Below are positions 35,615 through 47,290 of a stretch of 64,000 nucleotides of DNA, in pieces. Under the pieces are notes generated by a model, which saw nothing but the letters and a program-made list of their open reading frames with translations, was not told the origin of the DNA and did not search any database. Position numbers and translations under genes: made by a program. Numbering within the stretch: the stretch's first letter is position 1; every line of letters starts with the position of its first letter. Source of the DNA: Manduca sexta (Eukaryota > Arthropoda > Insecta > Lepidoptera > Sphingidae); assembly GCF_014839805.1 (NCBI RefSeq), contig NC_051128.1, positions 14,150,466 through 14,214,465 of the forward strand, given 5' to 3'.

Positions 35615-36639
35615 GCTGTTTTTTAATATTCATAAATGTCTAATTAATCGTATAAGGGCGATTGATTTACTGAAGCATTGTTAAGGTTGAAACACGGTTT
35701 GGAATTGAGTATAACGTTGAAATTTCAAATTATATAATAATAATATTTGGCTAAAAGCCATATCTAATTGGATTGACAAATAATGGTAAATTTTGTATTG
35801 TTTTTTTTTTTATAAAATTTGGAATATTGGCATTTAGAATTTATTTTAAATTTATTTTGGTCTTGGACCTAATGTAGGCTTAGCTAAATTTAAATGAAGG
35901 AATGGTGCATTGGATGTGATTCAGTAATTTCAAAGACCCTATTATTCGTAGGTTAAATATACTGGTTTAGATTTTGGAAATATTTAAATTAATTAGACAA
36001 GAAATACAACGGAAAAGATTGAAAAAGTGAAATTAGTTGGAAAACCAGTATTTAGATTTAAGGCCCAAAAAAAATATTTTTTCTCTCTATATGTCGTGCA
36101 ATAAATGTTTTTATAGAAAGAAGTGTTTTATTTCCAACGTTATTGATGCGATTTTTATTTCTTGATGTTTCTAATGATCTACATACGCGCTTTACACAAT
36201 AAAACTTACGCTACACACATCCCAACAAAATCTTACGACTTTGACTTTATGATTAATGTAAACCTCAACGATATGATTATGAATACAAAATCATGCAACA
36301 TTGAACACTTCTTACCTAATACACACGAGATTGCTGAGTGCGACTTATACTTTGCGAATTCTTTCCTTTATCTTTGGCCATACACAGCCGTATAAACACT
36401 TTCATACCACATGTATGTGTTTTACTCATGCCTATACATTATGTGAGCTGTTCGGAGTCATCAAGGCTGTGTATCACAAAAGATTTTTTAGTACAACTCA
36501 ATGACGATCCGAGTAAAACGCCATAATTAGTGATAGTATATTTCGTCATTCAGTTCTATTATCAAAATGGCGATTTTGCGAATTGACGATTGGCAACCAG
36601 CGATTTTGCTACGATATATAGATATTGAATGCCATTTTT
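35615..36639. other. AT-rich intergenic DNA
   Basis: No gene. The overlapping plus-strand frames at 36162-36526 have no splice context or recognisable motif. Confidence 0.35.
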
Positions 36640-37012
36640 TTTTCGACGAGATGAGCATGCCTTTCCATGGTAAGTTACATAATAGCTCATATACAATAGT
36701 AATACCACCTTGACTTCGAATTACAAATTAGCACTGCACCGCGCTCGTCGTCCTGAGAGAAAAGAAGAAAGCTGGTGGTAGGATATATTTTATATGCGCT
36801 CGGATAGAGACCACCAGAAGGTGTCAAACCCGCCATTGGCCTACGTAAGTGTGTCGCGTTCCGGGATCAGCCTGTGTACATCCGGTTCTAACAGGCCGAC
36901 ATAACGGTGTCGACTGCCGACGGGTAATCATTTTTCGTGAGTCGACAGTCTTTCGGACTGCATACCATCAGGTGTAGTGGGGTCACTGCCGTGCACGTAT
37001 TAAAAAGATGTC
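36640..37012 (+). repeat. Composite of repeat families B and A
   Basis: The left part (about 36645-36770: 'gacgagatgagcatgcc', 'ggtaagttacataatagctc', 'actgcaccgcgctcgtcg') is a diverged family B copy in the same orientation as 39127. The right part (36776-37012) is a family A copy with 'aggatatattttatatg', 'ggatcagcctgtgtacatcc' and 'ggggtcactgccgtgcacgt'. The two are joined without a gap. A short open frame ending at GTAAGTT in the left part is repeat sequence. Confidence 0.65.
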
Positions 37013-37404
37013 AAATCTCATAATTCCCAGTAATAACGCGTATTCTTTCACATCGAATTATAACAGCGCATGTACAGTGTACACTGTTGTTTACCAGCAA
37101 AATATAAAGTGCGATGATACAGCCAGCAGTAGCTAAACATAATAAAAAAATCAAATCGCCTATACATGTTCAGTTTATTTTTTGTCTAAAGTAAAGTAAA
37201 ACACATCTATTGTATTTTTAGAATAAAAAAAATATTGGCGTGAACATAAAAATGTATAAGCGGTTTAAAATTTCGAAAAAGCTAAGCTTCTTATGTTAGT
37301 TGTACCTTCCCAGACGTAGTAGTCGGCTCGTCGATGATACGAGAGACATACCGACCCTCTGCAACCCCTTTTTGTGTTCATAAACTTACGTGAAATTCAA
37401 ACGA
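37013..37404. other. Intergenic DNA
   Basis: No gene seen. The piece at 37300-37380 is somewhat GC-richer without a recognised identity. Confidence 0.35.
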
Positions 37405-37655
37405 TCAGCATAATAATAAAAAAAAAATATATTTAATGGAAAAATTAAAATTGAATTCAGCTTTTTTGAGGGTCCAGGTTTCCGCGCCGTACAAGAAGAT
37501 GGAGAAGACAAGCGTGGTGACTAGTTGTTTTTTTGTCTTACGTGAGATGTTCCTGTCAGCCCAGATGTGTTTCAGTTGGGTCATAGCGTTTTGCCATGCC
37601 AATTCTTCTTCTCACATCCGGCTCACATGACCCGTTGTTTGTCACAATAGAACCT
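37405..37655 (-). repeat. RTE-like reverse transcriptase fragment
   Basis: The minus strand encodes a line ending of non-LTR reverse transcriptase. One frame gives LGSIVTNNGSCEPDVRRRI at about 37655-37600. After a frameshift come WADRNISRKTKKQLVTTLVF and YGAETWTLKK. The TKxxL...YGxExW pattern is the classic C-terminal end of RTE and related RT domains. It is disrupted by the frameshift near 37605 and truncated on both sides. Confidence 0.85.
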
Positions 37656-39126
37656 AAGTATACCTAAGTATATTGGTTAGAAGTAAATAAATAAATATTA
37701 GATATATTATTGTAAAATATGCCATTATAGTTTTAAAATGTAGAGTCCTTGACAATTCGTACAGAAGCTTCGTGATAGTATTCCATCGGTAATAAATATT
37801 GTATTAAAAGTTATACTTATTGGCAATGTGAATGACAGACGTCGATTAATATTCGCAATTATTTGTGATATAGTGAATAATGACATAAGTACAAAATATG
37901 TTTTCTAATAAATAAAGTAATTTTACGATAAAAAGAAAGACGACAAATATTATTTTATGTGGACTTTGTTAAAAAATTTCATAGATTATATTATAAAAAA
38001 AATTGGAAGTAATAACCGCTATATATTTGTTGAACCTCAAACTGTGGTAAGAACAATAGATTAGTTTTAACAAAACATGTAAGAAACGTTGAGGAACTAT
38101 GAAATAATGGCAAAGTCTTAAATACATGCCAGTGATGAAGGATGATTTTTTCTAAAAGGGAACCCGAAAAAGCATAATATTATATATACAAATGCGGACT
38201 GCGAACCATTCTAATGATAATTAGATTCTACATGACAACATCGTATTTAATATCGTAAGAACACGACGCGGACTTTGTTGTGCGTTTGATTATTTGTCTC
38301 CAAATAAAAAATATCAATGGCGTAAATAAATAGATTTCTTAATACTGTAATTTAAGTTTATGTCGATTACTTTTTGTATACCACTGCAAGAAAATTTATA
38401 ATTTACAGTAGGAAACTTCTTTATAATTTTGATAGACTAGGTATGAGGTAATCGTAGAATTCTGTCACAGCACGCGATGCCATCGCTTTACTATACAATA
38501 CTATATTGCAGACAAGAGAATCCTTTGCACGGAACCCTGCAACTGTACTGCTTCAGGAAAGGCGAGGAAAGTTGCGATGCACAAACAAAACTTTTTATTC
38601 TAATTGGTTGTAATACGATCTTGACTTCCAAGCCAATGAATCGAACAAAACTTTGTATTTCAAATTAATATGATACTTGCATTTTGCAAAATACAATTCT
38701 TGATTTAAATTATTGATATTGATGAGAATAGGTAGTGTTATGGATTGTATGTGCTTCATATGTTCAATACAGTCACCGTGTTTGTATTGAACATAGGATG
38801 GTGATTTAAGAATATGTTATACTATTGGCTGTTGGCATAAAATGTATAGGCCGGTTGCGGATGTCATGAAGAAGAAAGTATGAAACACTAATACCACGAA
38901 TTGTCAAGATTACAAATAGAGGTGAAAATGGTCTGTTTTCCCTTTTGACCTGAATGGGATGGTGGTGTTTATTTATGTTACATGTTTGGCCATGTTTTTT
39001 GTTGTAGAGAGCCATAAAATAAAGAGAAATAAACGTTATTATTCTCTAGTTTTTATATTAATTCACTTCTAATTGCGAAAAGTACCTAATAGTCAGTTAT
39101 AGCTGGCCCAAAACCATGACGCTCCA
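37656..39126. other. Intergenic DNA
   Basis: No gene or repeat was recognised. The open frames at 38477-38668 and 38806-39015 are unsupported. Confidence 0.35.
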
Positions 39127-39340
39127 TTTTTTTTTATTGCTTTGAATGACGAGACGAGCTTGCTATTCGCATGATGGTTAGCGATATGACCGCCCATAAA
39201 CAGTAGAAACACCATCCAATACCTTGAATTACAAAGTATTGTTTGGTATTCCACTGCGCTCGTCATCCTGAGACGTGAGATGTTTTAAAGCTCATTTTGT
39301 CCAGAAGTTACACTGGCTACAATGTCCTGCAGACCGGAAC
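39127..39340 (-). repeat. Dispersed repeat family B
   Basis: Near-identical to 19160-19390: a T-rich run, then 'gctttgaatgacgagacgag', 'cgcccataaacagtagaaac', 'caaagtattgtttggtattc' and 'actgcgctcgtcatcctgag'. High identity between the two copies implies fairly recent activity. Confidence 0.85.
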
Positions 39341-39974
39341 ACAACAGTGACTACACACTGCTGCTTGGCGGCAGAAATAAACTGAGATGGACTCTCACAT
39401 ATGAGAGACCTACCACTAGTCAAATTTATCATTATCCATTCTTATTATCCATTAAATTTATTGAAAGGTTAAAAGCCACAATGCTTATAAGTATTGAATT
39501 CCCAATTTATCACGTACCATCAAATTTATTCAAGAAAATTTTACGGAATTGTAAAAGACAAATAAATATAAACAAAATTCTAACACTCCGCTAGCAATCG
39601 ACAAGAAATTGAAAGAATTTCTGTTCTTAGTAAACTGAAGACGCAAAAGTATTCTAAACGGAAAATTTATGGGATTTGATCGCAAACAAACTTATGAGCA
39701 AACAGCGGTAAATTTTTCATATCCGCACTATTACCGCGAACGCGTGTCGAGGTAGGTTAAAAGTTTAGAACATTCTGCAATCTTCGGAGACGAAGGGTTG
39801 TGTATTGAATTGTTTTGCGGTTAATCGCAAGGTTGAGAATTATAGTTATCGTAATACCTATATATTATTATTGTTAAAGTCTGAAAAGATGGTTAGATGT
39901 TTGTGATAGCATACCAACGTAAATAACGAATTGAGTTTTTATCATTTTGAATATAGTAGTATTATGGTTTGATT
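39341..39974. other. Intergenic DNA
   Basis: No gene. The plus-strand open frame at 39322-39594 starts inside the family B repeat and lacks recognisable sequence. Confidence 0.35.
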
Positions 39975-40150
39975 GCAGGTCTGAGGTTTCGAGCAAAGTT
40001 CGGGCAAAATGAGCCTGGAGTTAAAAATTTCCGCCCGATATTATGATAAGTTCGCTCCCATCACACATGGGACGGGATTCATACGGCGGAAAGTGGATGC
40101 ATTTGTTGCGTCTTTGCCTACCTCTTCGAGGATAAGAGGTGTGACTGTGT
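39975..40150 (+). repeat. SINE family D, body without complete head
   Basis: This contains 'gttcgggcaaaatgagcctgg', 'atattatgataagttcgctcc', 'tttgttgcgtctttgcctac' and 'ctcttcgaggataagaggtg', parallel to the 40438 copy 450 bp away. The tRNA-like head is decayed. Confidence 0.6.
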
Positions 40151-40437
40151 ATTATTTTTTATAATGAATTTATTATGAATTACTATTTATTATAAATAAA
40201 TTTCAAGATAGAACTAAAATACAATACTAAATTTCTCCGGTTTTAGAGACATTGCCGGTGGCGATATCGTCACTGAGGACATTCCACTAAATAAATTATT
40301 AATAACTGACTACTACACTTGATTTCAGTTATGGAATAATAAATCAGATGCAAAACACCAAAATTTTCATACAAATTAATGCAGTTTAGTTCTAAGAAAG
40401 GTCCAAAATGTTTTAAAAGTTTCTTAAAATGTTAGGA

Positions 40438-40690
40438 CTGCCTTGGTGGCGTAGTTGTACTGCATGCGCGGTACGATAGCGCTCTGAGGTCCTGGGTTCG
40501 AATCCTGGGTCGGGCAAAGTGATATTTGGGTTTTTCTGCTCAGTATCAGCTCGGAGTCTGGAATTTGTGCCCGATATATGGCGATAGGCTCGCCCCCTAT
40601 CACATCTTGGAATACACTTGGCGAAAAGTGGGTGTCTTGGTTGCGTCTCTGCGTACCTCTTCGGGGATAAATGCGTGATGTGTGTGTGTG
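40438..40690 (+). repeat. tRNA-derived SINE, family D, well-preserved copy
   Basis: The head has an A-box-like TGGCGTAGTTG at 40447 and a perfect B-box GGTTCGAATCC at 40495-40505, spaced as in a pol III promoter. The body reads 'gctcagtatcagctcggag', 'atatggcgataggctcg', 'ttggttgcgtctctgcgtac' and 'cctcttcggggataaatgcg', ending in a TG-rich tail. It is the best reference copy in the window. The head folds only partly as a tRNA and is followed by SINE body, so it is not a tRNA gene. Confidence 0.88.
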
Positions 40691-41122
40691 TTAAAATGTT
40701 AGGTGGATTTACCTTCACAATAAAACAGATTACAAAATATGAGAGTTATATAATATCCACATAGTTATTTAATAACTATCCACCAAGCTCTTAAACTAAT
40801 TAGCTTTATACATAACTGGATAAGTTCAGATATCTTGCTCTGACAGAATTTGTTTTATGGATTAGGAGTCTCGTAGAGTAATTTCTATTAATATTTTTTC
40901 TCTAATCATAGTTTTTTTTATGTAAATGTGCCAATATAATTAGACTAAATATCATTGTGTTCACTACTTTTTGTATAGTTCTTTTGAATACTTTTACATA
41001 TCTTTTATAAATACTAGATTTTAACAAGTTACCCTGGGGTTCTCATGTTTGTTAAAGATAAAAACCCCGAAAACTAAAATATAAAAAAGGTATTAAAAAC
41101 AAGTTTACAATAACAAACAACG
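40691..41122. other. AT-rich intergenic DNA
   Basis: Nothing recognised. Confidence 0.35.
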
Positions 41123-41400
41123 GCGACAGTCTAGTTGGGAGTGGAACGGACTGTCGAGACCAATGTCCGCAGGTTCAAATCCCAAGAGCATGCCTTTGAC
41201 TTTTCTAAAGTTATGTATGTATTCTTTGTGCACTATTGCTTGCTGTAACGGTGAAGAACATCATGAAGAAACCTGCATACCTGAGGGCTTTGTGATGTTT
41301 GCTAATCGGTTTTACGCCAGCGTGGTGGCCTAAGACCTAACTCCTCTCAGTAGGAGCGGAGGCCCAGCAGTCCAGCAATGAGACAGTATATATTATAGAG
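41123..41400 (+). repeat. tRNA-derived SINE, family C
   Basis: A-box-like 'cagtctagttggg' and B-box 'ggttcaaatccc' form the head. The body has 'acggtgaagaacatcatg' and 'gaaacctgcatacctgag', and the tail 'gccagcgtggtggcctaag' leads to an ATT-rich end. Same order as 60590-60910, with a disturbed tail. Confidence 0.82.
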
Positions 41401-42420
41401 CTGCTATTAATATTATATTATACATATATGAAAACAAGTTTAGTAAAGAAAAACTACCCTTTCGTCTTACATAATTAATAACATATTTTAAAGCATTACT
41501 TAGTAGCTTTCTATTGAAATTCTGTCTTTCAGCAACTGTGGTTCGCCAAGCGCACAGTAGTTTGTTCAAATGCTCGGGCCAACATTGGACCAACATTTAC
41601 AGCGCGAAGCCGACGGGAGTCTCCGACCGGATATTTTATTTTACAGTTATTACGTGCGCTGTCGTTCAGTTCCTTAGAGCTTGGCAAATAAATGAAAAAT
41701 AAATGCATTTAAAACCTTTTTATTTTATAGTTGAGTCTACGAAGTCTTTAACCTCCGGTTCTAAGAAGTTGAACTTTATCGCGTTCTTAATTAACAAATA
41801 AGGTTCTCGCAAAGGAGTTCCGTTCTGCATTCTATAGAGATCATTCTAAAACATGAAAGCCCTTTGAGAGTCAAAAGTTTTCCGGAAATAGATTATTTCT
41901 CTAGTTAAACTACGAGATGTCTGTGAAGATATTTTCGTAGTCTTACTAAGTTGATTAAAAAGAAGACAAATCAGATATGTATTTTTTTTAATTTCTTATC
42001 CTTTGTAATTAACAATATAATAAATATCATATATTATATATAGCTATAAATAAAATGTTACTATTATGTAGCTATACATAAAAATAAATTAATTTTATTG
42101 TATATAGCTCTACAGTTTTTTTTTTGTAGATGTTACTATAAAAATTATTCTCGTAATTGTTGTTGGTGGACGCAAACATAATTTATAATATTTTCTTTTT
42201 CCTTTATATTACAGCTTACAACGTTTATCTATCGATTATTTTGCCAATGTCAAGTATTAATAATAGCAGATACAAAGCAAATATTAACTAAATAAAAAAC
42301 AACCTAAATTCGAAATCTCGGATTGTTATTTTTGCTCCGTTTTGGATTTGATGTATTTAAAATTTTATTTTGTCAGCACAGCGATAGAGTATGTAATACC
42401 TTTAACTTAATATACTTAAT
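41401..42420. other. Intergenic DNA with a GC-richer segment
   Basis: The segment 41520-41680 is GC-richer and ends in 'cgctgtcgttcagttccttag', with an initiator-like TCAGTT. It could be a noncoding first exon but nothing confirms this. From 42020 to 42130 the sequence is AT-rich with repeated 'tagcta' strings. Confidence 0.3.
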
Positions 42421-42936
42421 TGTTCGATTTGTGATATAATATCTAGACTATTATAATATTAACCTGGATTTTTAGTTTGTTTAAACGTGATGTTTATTGG
42501 TTATATAATCAATTGTTTGATTTGTAATATGGTATCTAGACTATTATAATATGAATTTTTAGTTTGTTTAAACGTGATGTTTATTGGTTATATAATCAAT
42601 TGTTTGATTTGTAATATAGTATCTAGACTATTATAATATGAATTTTTAGTTTGTTTAAACGTGATGTTTATTGGTTATATAATCAATTGTTTGATTTGTA
42701 ATATAGTATCTAGACTATTATAATATGAATTTTTAGTTTGTTTAAACGTGATGTTTATTGGTTATATAATCAATTGTTTGATTTGTAATATGGTATCTAG
42801 ACTATTATAATATGAATTTTTAGTTTGTTTAAACGTGATGTTTATTGGTTATATAATCAATTGTTTGATTTGTAATATAGTATCTAGACTATTATAATAT
42901 GAATTTTTAGTTTGTTTAAACGTGATGATTATTGGA
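42421..42936 (+). repeat. Tandem array, six copies of an 87-bp unit
   Basis: Copies start at 42421 (93 bp, with an extra insertion), 42514, 42601, 42688, 42775 and 42862, an exact 87-bp period for the last five. Each unit has 'tgtttgatttgtaatat', 'gtatctagactattataata', 'ttagtttgtttaaacgtgatg' and 'tttattggttatataatc'. The inner copies differ only at the a/g after 'gtaatat'; the first and last are more diverged. This fits expansion by unequal crossover of a small AT-rich satellite. Confidence 0.97.
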
Positions 42937-42989
42937 ACAAACCCGTATTCACCGTAAAACACAAAAATATTATTTAATTAGACACAATA

Positions 42990-43165
42990 ATTGGTGGTAG
43001 GTCTCTCATATTATGCGAGAGTCCGCCTGAGTAGGTACCAAACAATACTTTGTGATTCAAGGTGTTGGTTGGTGTTTCTACTGTTTATGGGCGGATTGCC
43101 ATCAGGCGAACGGCAAACTTGTGTCGTCACTCGAAGCAATAAAATAAAAAAATAAAAAATGACAA
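42990..43165 (+). repeat. Dispersed repeat family B
   Basis: The copy runs from 'ggtggtaggtctctcat' through 'accaaacaatactttgtgat', 'tactgtttatgggcgg' and 'atcaggcgaacggcaaact' to a tail of 'aataaaataaaaaa'. The reverse complement of the 39127 copy matches its second half. Confidence 0.85.
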
Positions 43166-43474
43166 TTTCACGTGTAAATCTTTAAGCTGTTATTATCTAT
43201 TAATTTACTTATGCACTTTATACACAAATGTATATAGGCAAAACTTAATGGCGAAGGCATTATATCTCAGCCAACCTTAGAGATAATTTTCTGCCCCACA
43301 TATTACTGTAACTGGGTGTGATGATAGCACACAAACCTTAAACCACAAAAACTAATATTTATAAACTTTAACGGTTTTCCGTTTTTATTTTTTAGTTTTT
43401 TTTGCTCCGGTTTCATTTTGCTTTTGTATAATTGCTATGTGGCTCAAGTTGTGCATAAAATCAGAGTTGCAATA

Positions 43475-44860
43475 ACACAGGTCGACAAAAAAAAAATTTT
43501 TTTTTGTGTTTCTGTTCTAATGCTTAAATTCTGATTCCAAACATCGAAAAACACTCGGATATCCATTTTTAACTCGTAAAGTTTGCTTTTGTCTGATTTA
43601 TGTTGATAAGTACGTTTTGAAGATTTTTATTGATTCTTATGAGCAATAAGCGGTAGCATTTTGATCATTTTAATTGCAAATTGTGAATTATGTCTGAACG
43701 GCAGTAGTGAGTGTTTACTAGTCTATTACTATTTAAAAGAAAGTATATTTGAGTTGTAACAACCGACTTTTATGTCGTACTTGGTTAGAAAATGGCACCA
43801 AGAAAGTGTAAACAGAATGTTGATTAATTCTGTTTTATTTGCGGTGAATTTATTAAACTAAGAAGCAAAAAATTTGCTTTGGCAACGATTTTGAAGTATT
43901 GCGAAGCCTATGACGCTTATTATAACCTCAAAATACGGAATCAAGATAAGAAATGGGTGCCTCACGGTGCTTGTGTTAATTTCAAATTGGAAAATATAAT
44001 GTGAAAGTGAAACCAATAGTAGAACCTAAATAAATATTGATGCTACCGTTACATATAAAGGTTGGGCTAATGAAGCAATTTGTGTAAGCTCTAGATCATA
44101 ATTCTGAAGCTATTGAATATTTAAAGAGATTTTTTCCCAAATTATCTGAAGCTAAAGTTAAAACAGGTATTTTCGTTGGACCACAAATAAAACAAATAAT
44201 AAGCAGCGATGATTTCACAAAATTCCTTATTGCTTATGAAAAATAATCCTGGAAGCGTCTGAAAGCAGTAGTCAATTGTTTTTTTAGAAATCACAAAGTC
44301 GACAATTATGAAGAGTTCATTGAAACTATGCTTGAAAGTTTTAAATTGATGGGCTGCAGAATGTCCCCTAAACTCCATATGCTACATGCTCACCTGGACA
44401 AATTTAAAGATAATATGGGTGCCTATTCAGAGGAGCATGGAGCACGTTTTTACCAAGATGTGATGGACTTTGAACGACATTACCAAGGGCAGTAGAACGA
44501 GAGTATGATGGGAGATTACATTTGGGGATTAATACGCACACAAACATTAAAGGTCCATTAAAAAAAACATTTTTGAACACGATTTTTTGTTATTTTCTAT
44601 TTGTTTGCTATTATTAGTCATAATTCTTGTATAAAAAAGACTTTGATGTTCAATAAAAACTTTTTTTTATCGTAATTTCAAATAAAATTACAGAGAAAGT
44701 ATAAAAATTTGTATGTGTTTTTTGAAACTCAGTAAAATTGCTCTAGTTTCTACAAAAGCAAACTTTGATCGGAACAGTTATTTTTTTATTTATTTGTAAC
44801 ATAGGAGAAACCAAAATTTCACATTCAGGAGCCAGACTCAAAAATCGTGTTGACCGGTGT
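43475..44860 (+). mobile_element. Candidate 1.4-kb DNA element with inverted ends around a decayed ORF
   Basis: The left end is 'acacaggtcgacaaaa'. The right end, reverse-complemented, is 'acaccggtcaacacga', 12 of 16 bases alike. Both lie outside a decayed ORF of an arthropod repetitive family (43792-44535). No clean target duplication was found, so the exact ends are uncertain. That this ORF family is carried by an inverted-repeat element is inference from this one locus. Confidence 0.45.
43792..44535 (+). pseudogene. Decayed copy of an uncharacterised arthropod repetitive protein family
   Basis: The start reads MAPRKCKQNVD, then a TAA where a sense codon is expected, then FCFICGEFIKLRSKKFALAT in the same frame, followed by KIRNQDKKWVPHGACVNFKL. 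The CxxC ... WxPHxxC pattern is the N-terminal signature of a protein family present in many copies in aphids and other arthropods. After several frameshifts the family's C-terminal signature appears: SPKLHMLHAHLDKF at about 44363 and SEEHGARFYQDVMDFERHYQ at about 44428-44490, followed by a stop. The family has no known function to me. The premature stops and frameshifts show this copy is dead. Recognition is from memory of the conserved H...EHGERFHQD pattern. Confidence 0.75.
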
Positions 44861-45459
44861 AATTTGTTTGTTATGAATGTGTGATATGTTTGGAAATTAT
44901 CATTGTAAACTCTGTTTGCAATCCTAAATAAATTAACCTTGAAGTAATTCTTTTCAAAAACTAAAAGTACTAAAACATACATTTTTGAAATAAACCGAAG
45001 TTAGTGCTCGATGTATAAAATCAAATAACACTACCTAGATATTACGCCGAGAGATACTTCAAATTGAGATTGCAATATTCGTTCTTAACACTGTTATGCA
45101 GGATACGTTCCCTACATCATTCCTGAGCCATGACAAGTGCCAATAAGCCTCGGTAATGTAGACGACATTGTACATTGTAGAAAAATGTGCAATATTACCT
45201 GTGATTTCGCTAGTAAACCTTCTATGTTATTAAGTTATTACGATGTTATTGATATTGAAATTATTGTTTTTATACATGAGGAGAATACGTCATACCTAAG
45301 TGTAAACTGAATCAATAATACAAAAATGTATTACTTTGAAGTAAGTGTAATCAAATAGCCACGTTTAATAATGACTTTTATTCAATGTCATTGTCATTTT
45401 ATTCAATGAGCTAACAGTGTCTTGAAGTCATCTGCGTAGATTGGACCATCAACAGTTAA
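44861..45459. other. AT-rich intergenic DNA
   Basis: Nothing recognised. Confidence 0.35.
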
Positions 45460-45680
45460 AATGTAAAAAGTTGTATAATTGTAAAATGTAGGTAGTGATT
45501 GTTACTTTGACTTTGCGGATGACCAACATCTCAGTCCTCTCGTCACCATGAAGGCTGCAAAGTCATCGAAACGTAGGGAGAAAAAGTAAAATATTAAAAC
45601 CGCAATACAATCCGAAAAATAATTCAATTTTATGTAATGTCTAACATTCGCGTAAACATAAGAAACCATTATGTCATCAC
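45460..45680. repeat. Dispersed repeat family E, copy 2
   Basis: It contains 'aaatgtaggtagtgattg', 'atgaaggctgcaaag', 'cgaaacgtagggag' and ends 'gtctaacattcgcgtaaac'. The end is the reverse complement of the left end of the 12718 copy. A related right end ('acattcgcataaacataag') occurs at 61211. Confidence 0.6.
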
Positions 45681-47039
45681 AAATTTAAATAAAACATATG
45701 GAATATTTAAGAACATGAACCAATACACGTGGATATATAATATATATTTTATTAGTCTACATAACTGTATACAAACAATATATCCTCACTACCATTAACA
45801 AGAATGATTGTTCTATGTTTACATAACCTTTTACACCTACGCGCATAATATACTTGGTAGGTAAGTACATTAAACTGCAGTAAAATTTATTTTTAAAATT
45901 GAACTACACACTTACATATTCAAAAATAGTTAAGAATGCGAGAAAAAAATAAACTTCTTTCAAACTCATTAATACCTGTCATTGAAAAAAAAAAAATATT
46001 TAATTAAAATAACATTCATATTTAAGAACTAAAAATTGCAATGTATCCTTCATGCGGCTCATTACTTTAGTTGTAATCTGTATTACGGCAAGTAGATACA
46101 AGCGGAGCTTGTTTGGGTGTTTCTGCCAACTATTGTATACAGATTATATTAATATATTTTTCTTGAAATAAAATAAAAATATATAACACACCCATGTAAT
46201 TAAGCGTCTTTTTATTTACATCCATTACAATATAAATAGTTATCAATTTATAACTTTATAATGTAACTTAAGGTTAATAATACCATTGAATGTAAATCAA
46301 AAATACATACATTGGAACCTAGAACATCCTCCTTTTTTAGTCATAATAGTTGGTCTTAAATCAGCGTCAGTTATAAGCCAATAAAAGTCTCTCCTGAATG
46401 TTGCCAATAAAAATGAAAACCTAACCCGATAAAGGCTGAATAGATTGAAATGAAATTCAACGGATAGTCTGTGACATGGCATACTTCACATATTGAATTC
46501 TTTCATCTCTGGAATGCATTTTGAACTGATCACTAAAGTCTATCCAAAAGTACATTCCGTTTTAGAAGATACAAAGAAAATAGATAGATCTGTCTGTTTA
46601 TTTAATCACTGGTTTTATTAAAATAAGATTACTTATATACTTCGGCTCGTACTTTGATACTTTAAGTACTTACAATTATATAAGTTTGATGGGGATCTTG
46701 AAATAGAACCCATGACTATATCAGTTTGAAAGTCTGAAAAGAGACTTCCCCAAGGATAAAGTGACGAATGACGTTATAAAAATACTACTTACCTATTTAA
46801 TATTAGGTTCTTTAAAATTCAAGTATGTAATATTTTAGACCGATTACAAAACATTTATTTTGAAACACTTCAAACAATAAATCTGAATGACTGTAGTTTG
46901 AAATTCCCTTTCCATATTTCCAAAACTCGAAAACATTCACAAACAAATCCACGAGATAACAAAACAACCAAAACACGTCGGAAGTCGCAAAACAAAATAG
47001 TTTCCCCTCACAGAGAGGTATGAATTTTTTTGCAGGTAC
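45681..47039. other. AT-rich intergenic DNA
   Basis: No gene was recognised. A small fragment at 46085-46130 may be repeat-derived. Confidence 0.35.
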
Positions 47040-47290
47040 ATAAATTTAATTTAGCGTTGTTGAGGTGCATTACGGGGAGCTGGCGGCCCGGGCGAACCCC
47101 GGCCGTTGCCATGGCTACCGTCAGATGCATCCTAGCCTCGGGCAGCCGATATTGAAGTAGCCTGTAAACGCTACGTAAAGGGCTCACGGTATACGTACCC
47201 GCTTTGTTGATGACACGAGATTGAATGAGTGCTTCCGACACGCTCGTTTTTTGACATCCGACAAAAGGGTATTGCGAAGCATGCAAAGCA
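47040..47290. other. GC-rich island of unknown origin
   Basis: This 250-bp block ('ggagctggcggcccgggcg' and 'agcctcgggcagccgat') is far GC-richer than its surroundings. A minus-strand frame is open across it (47008-47286, 92 codons) but with no recognisable domain and no splice borders. A promoter, exon or diverged mobile-element fragment are all possible. Confidence 0.25.

Noticed and set aside
36567..36669. Plus-strand frame starting MAILRIDDWQPA and ending at a GTAAGT donor
   Set aside because: The donor and the preceding bases belong to a diverged family B repeat, which has the same 'ggtaag' string in its other copies.
40438..40520. Possible tRNA gene
   Set aside because: The tRNA-like head runs directly into a SINE body that recurs elsewhere in the window.
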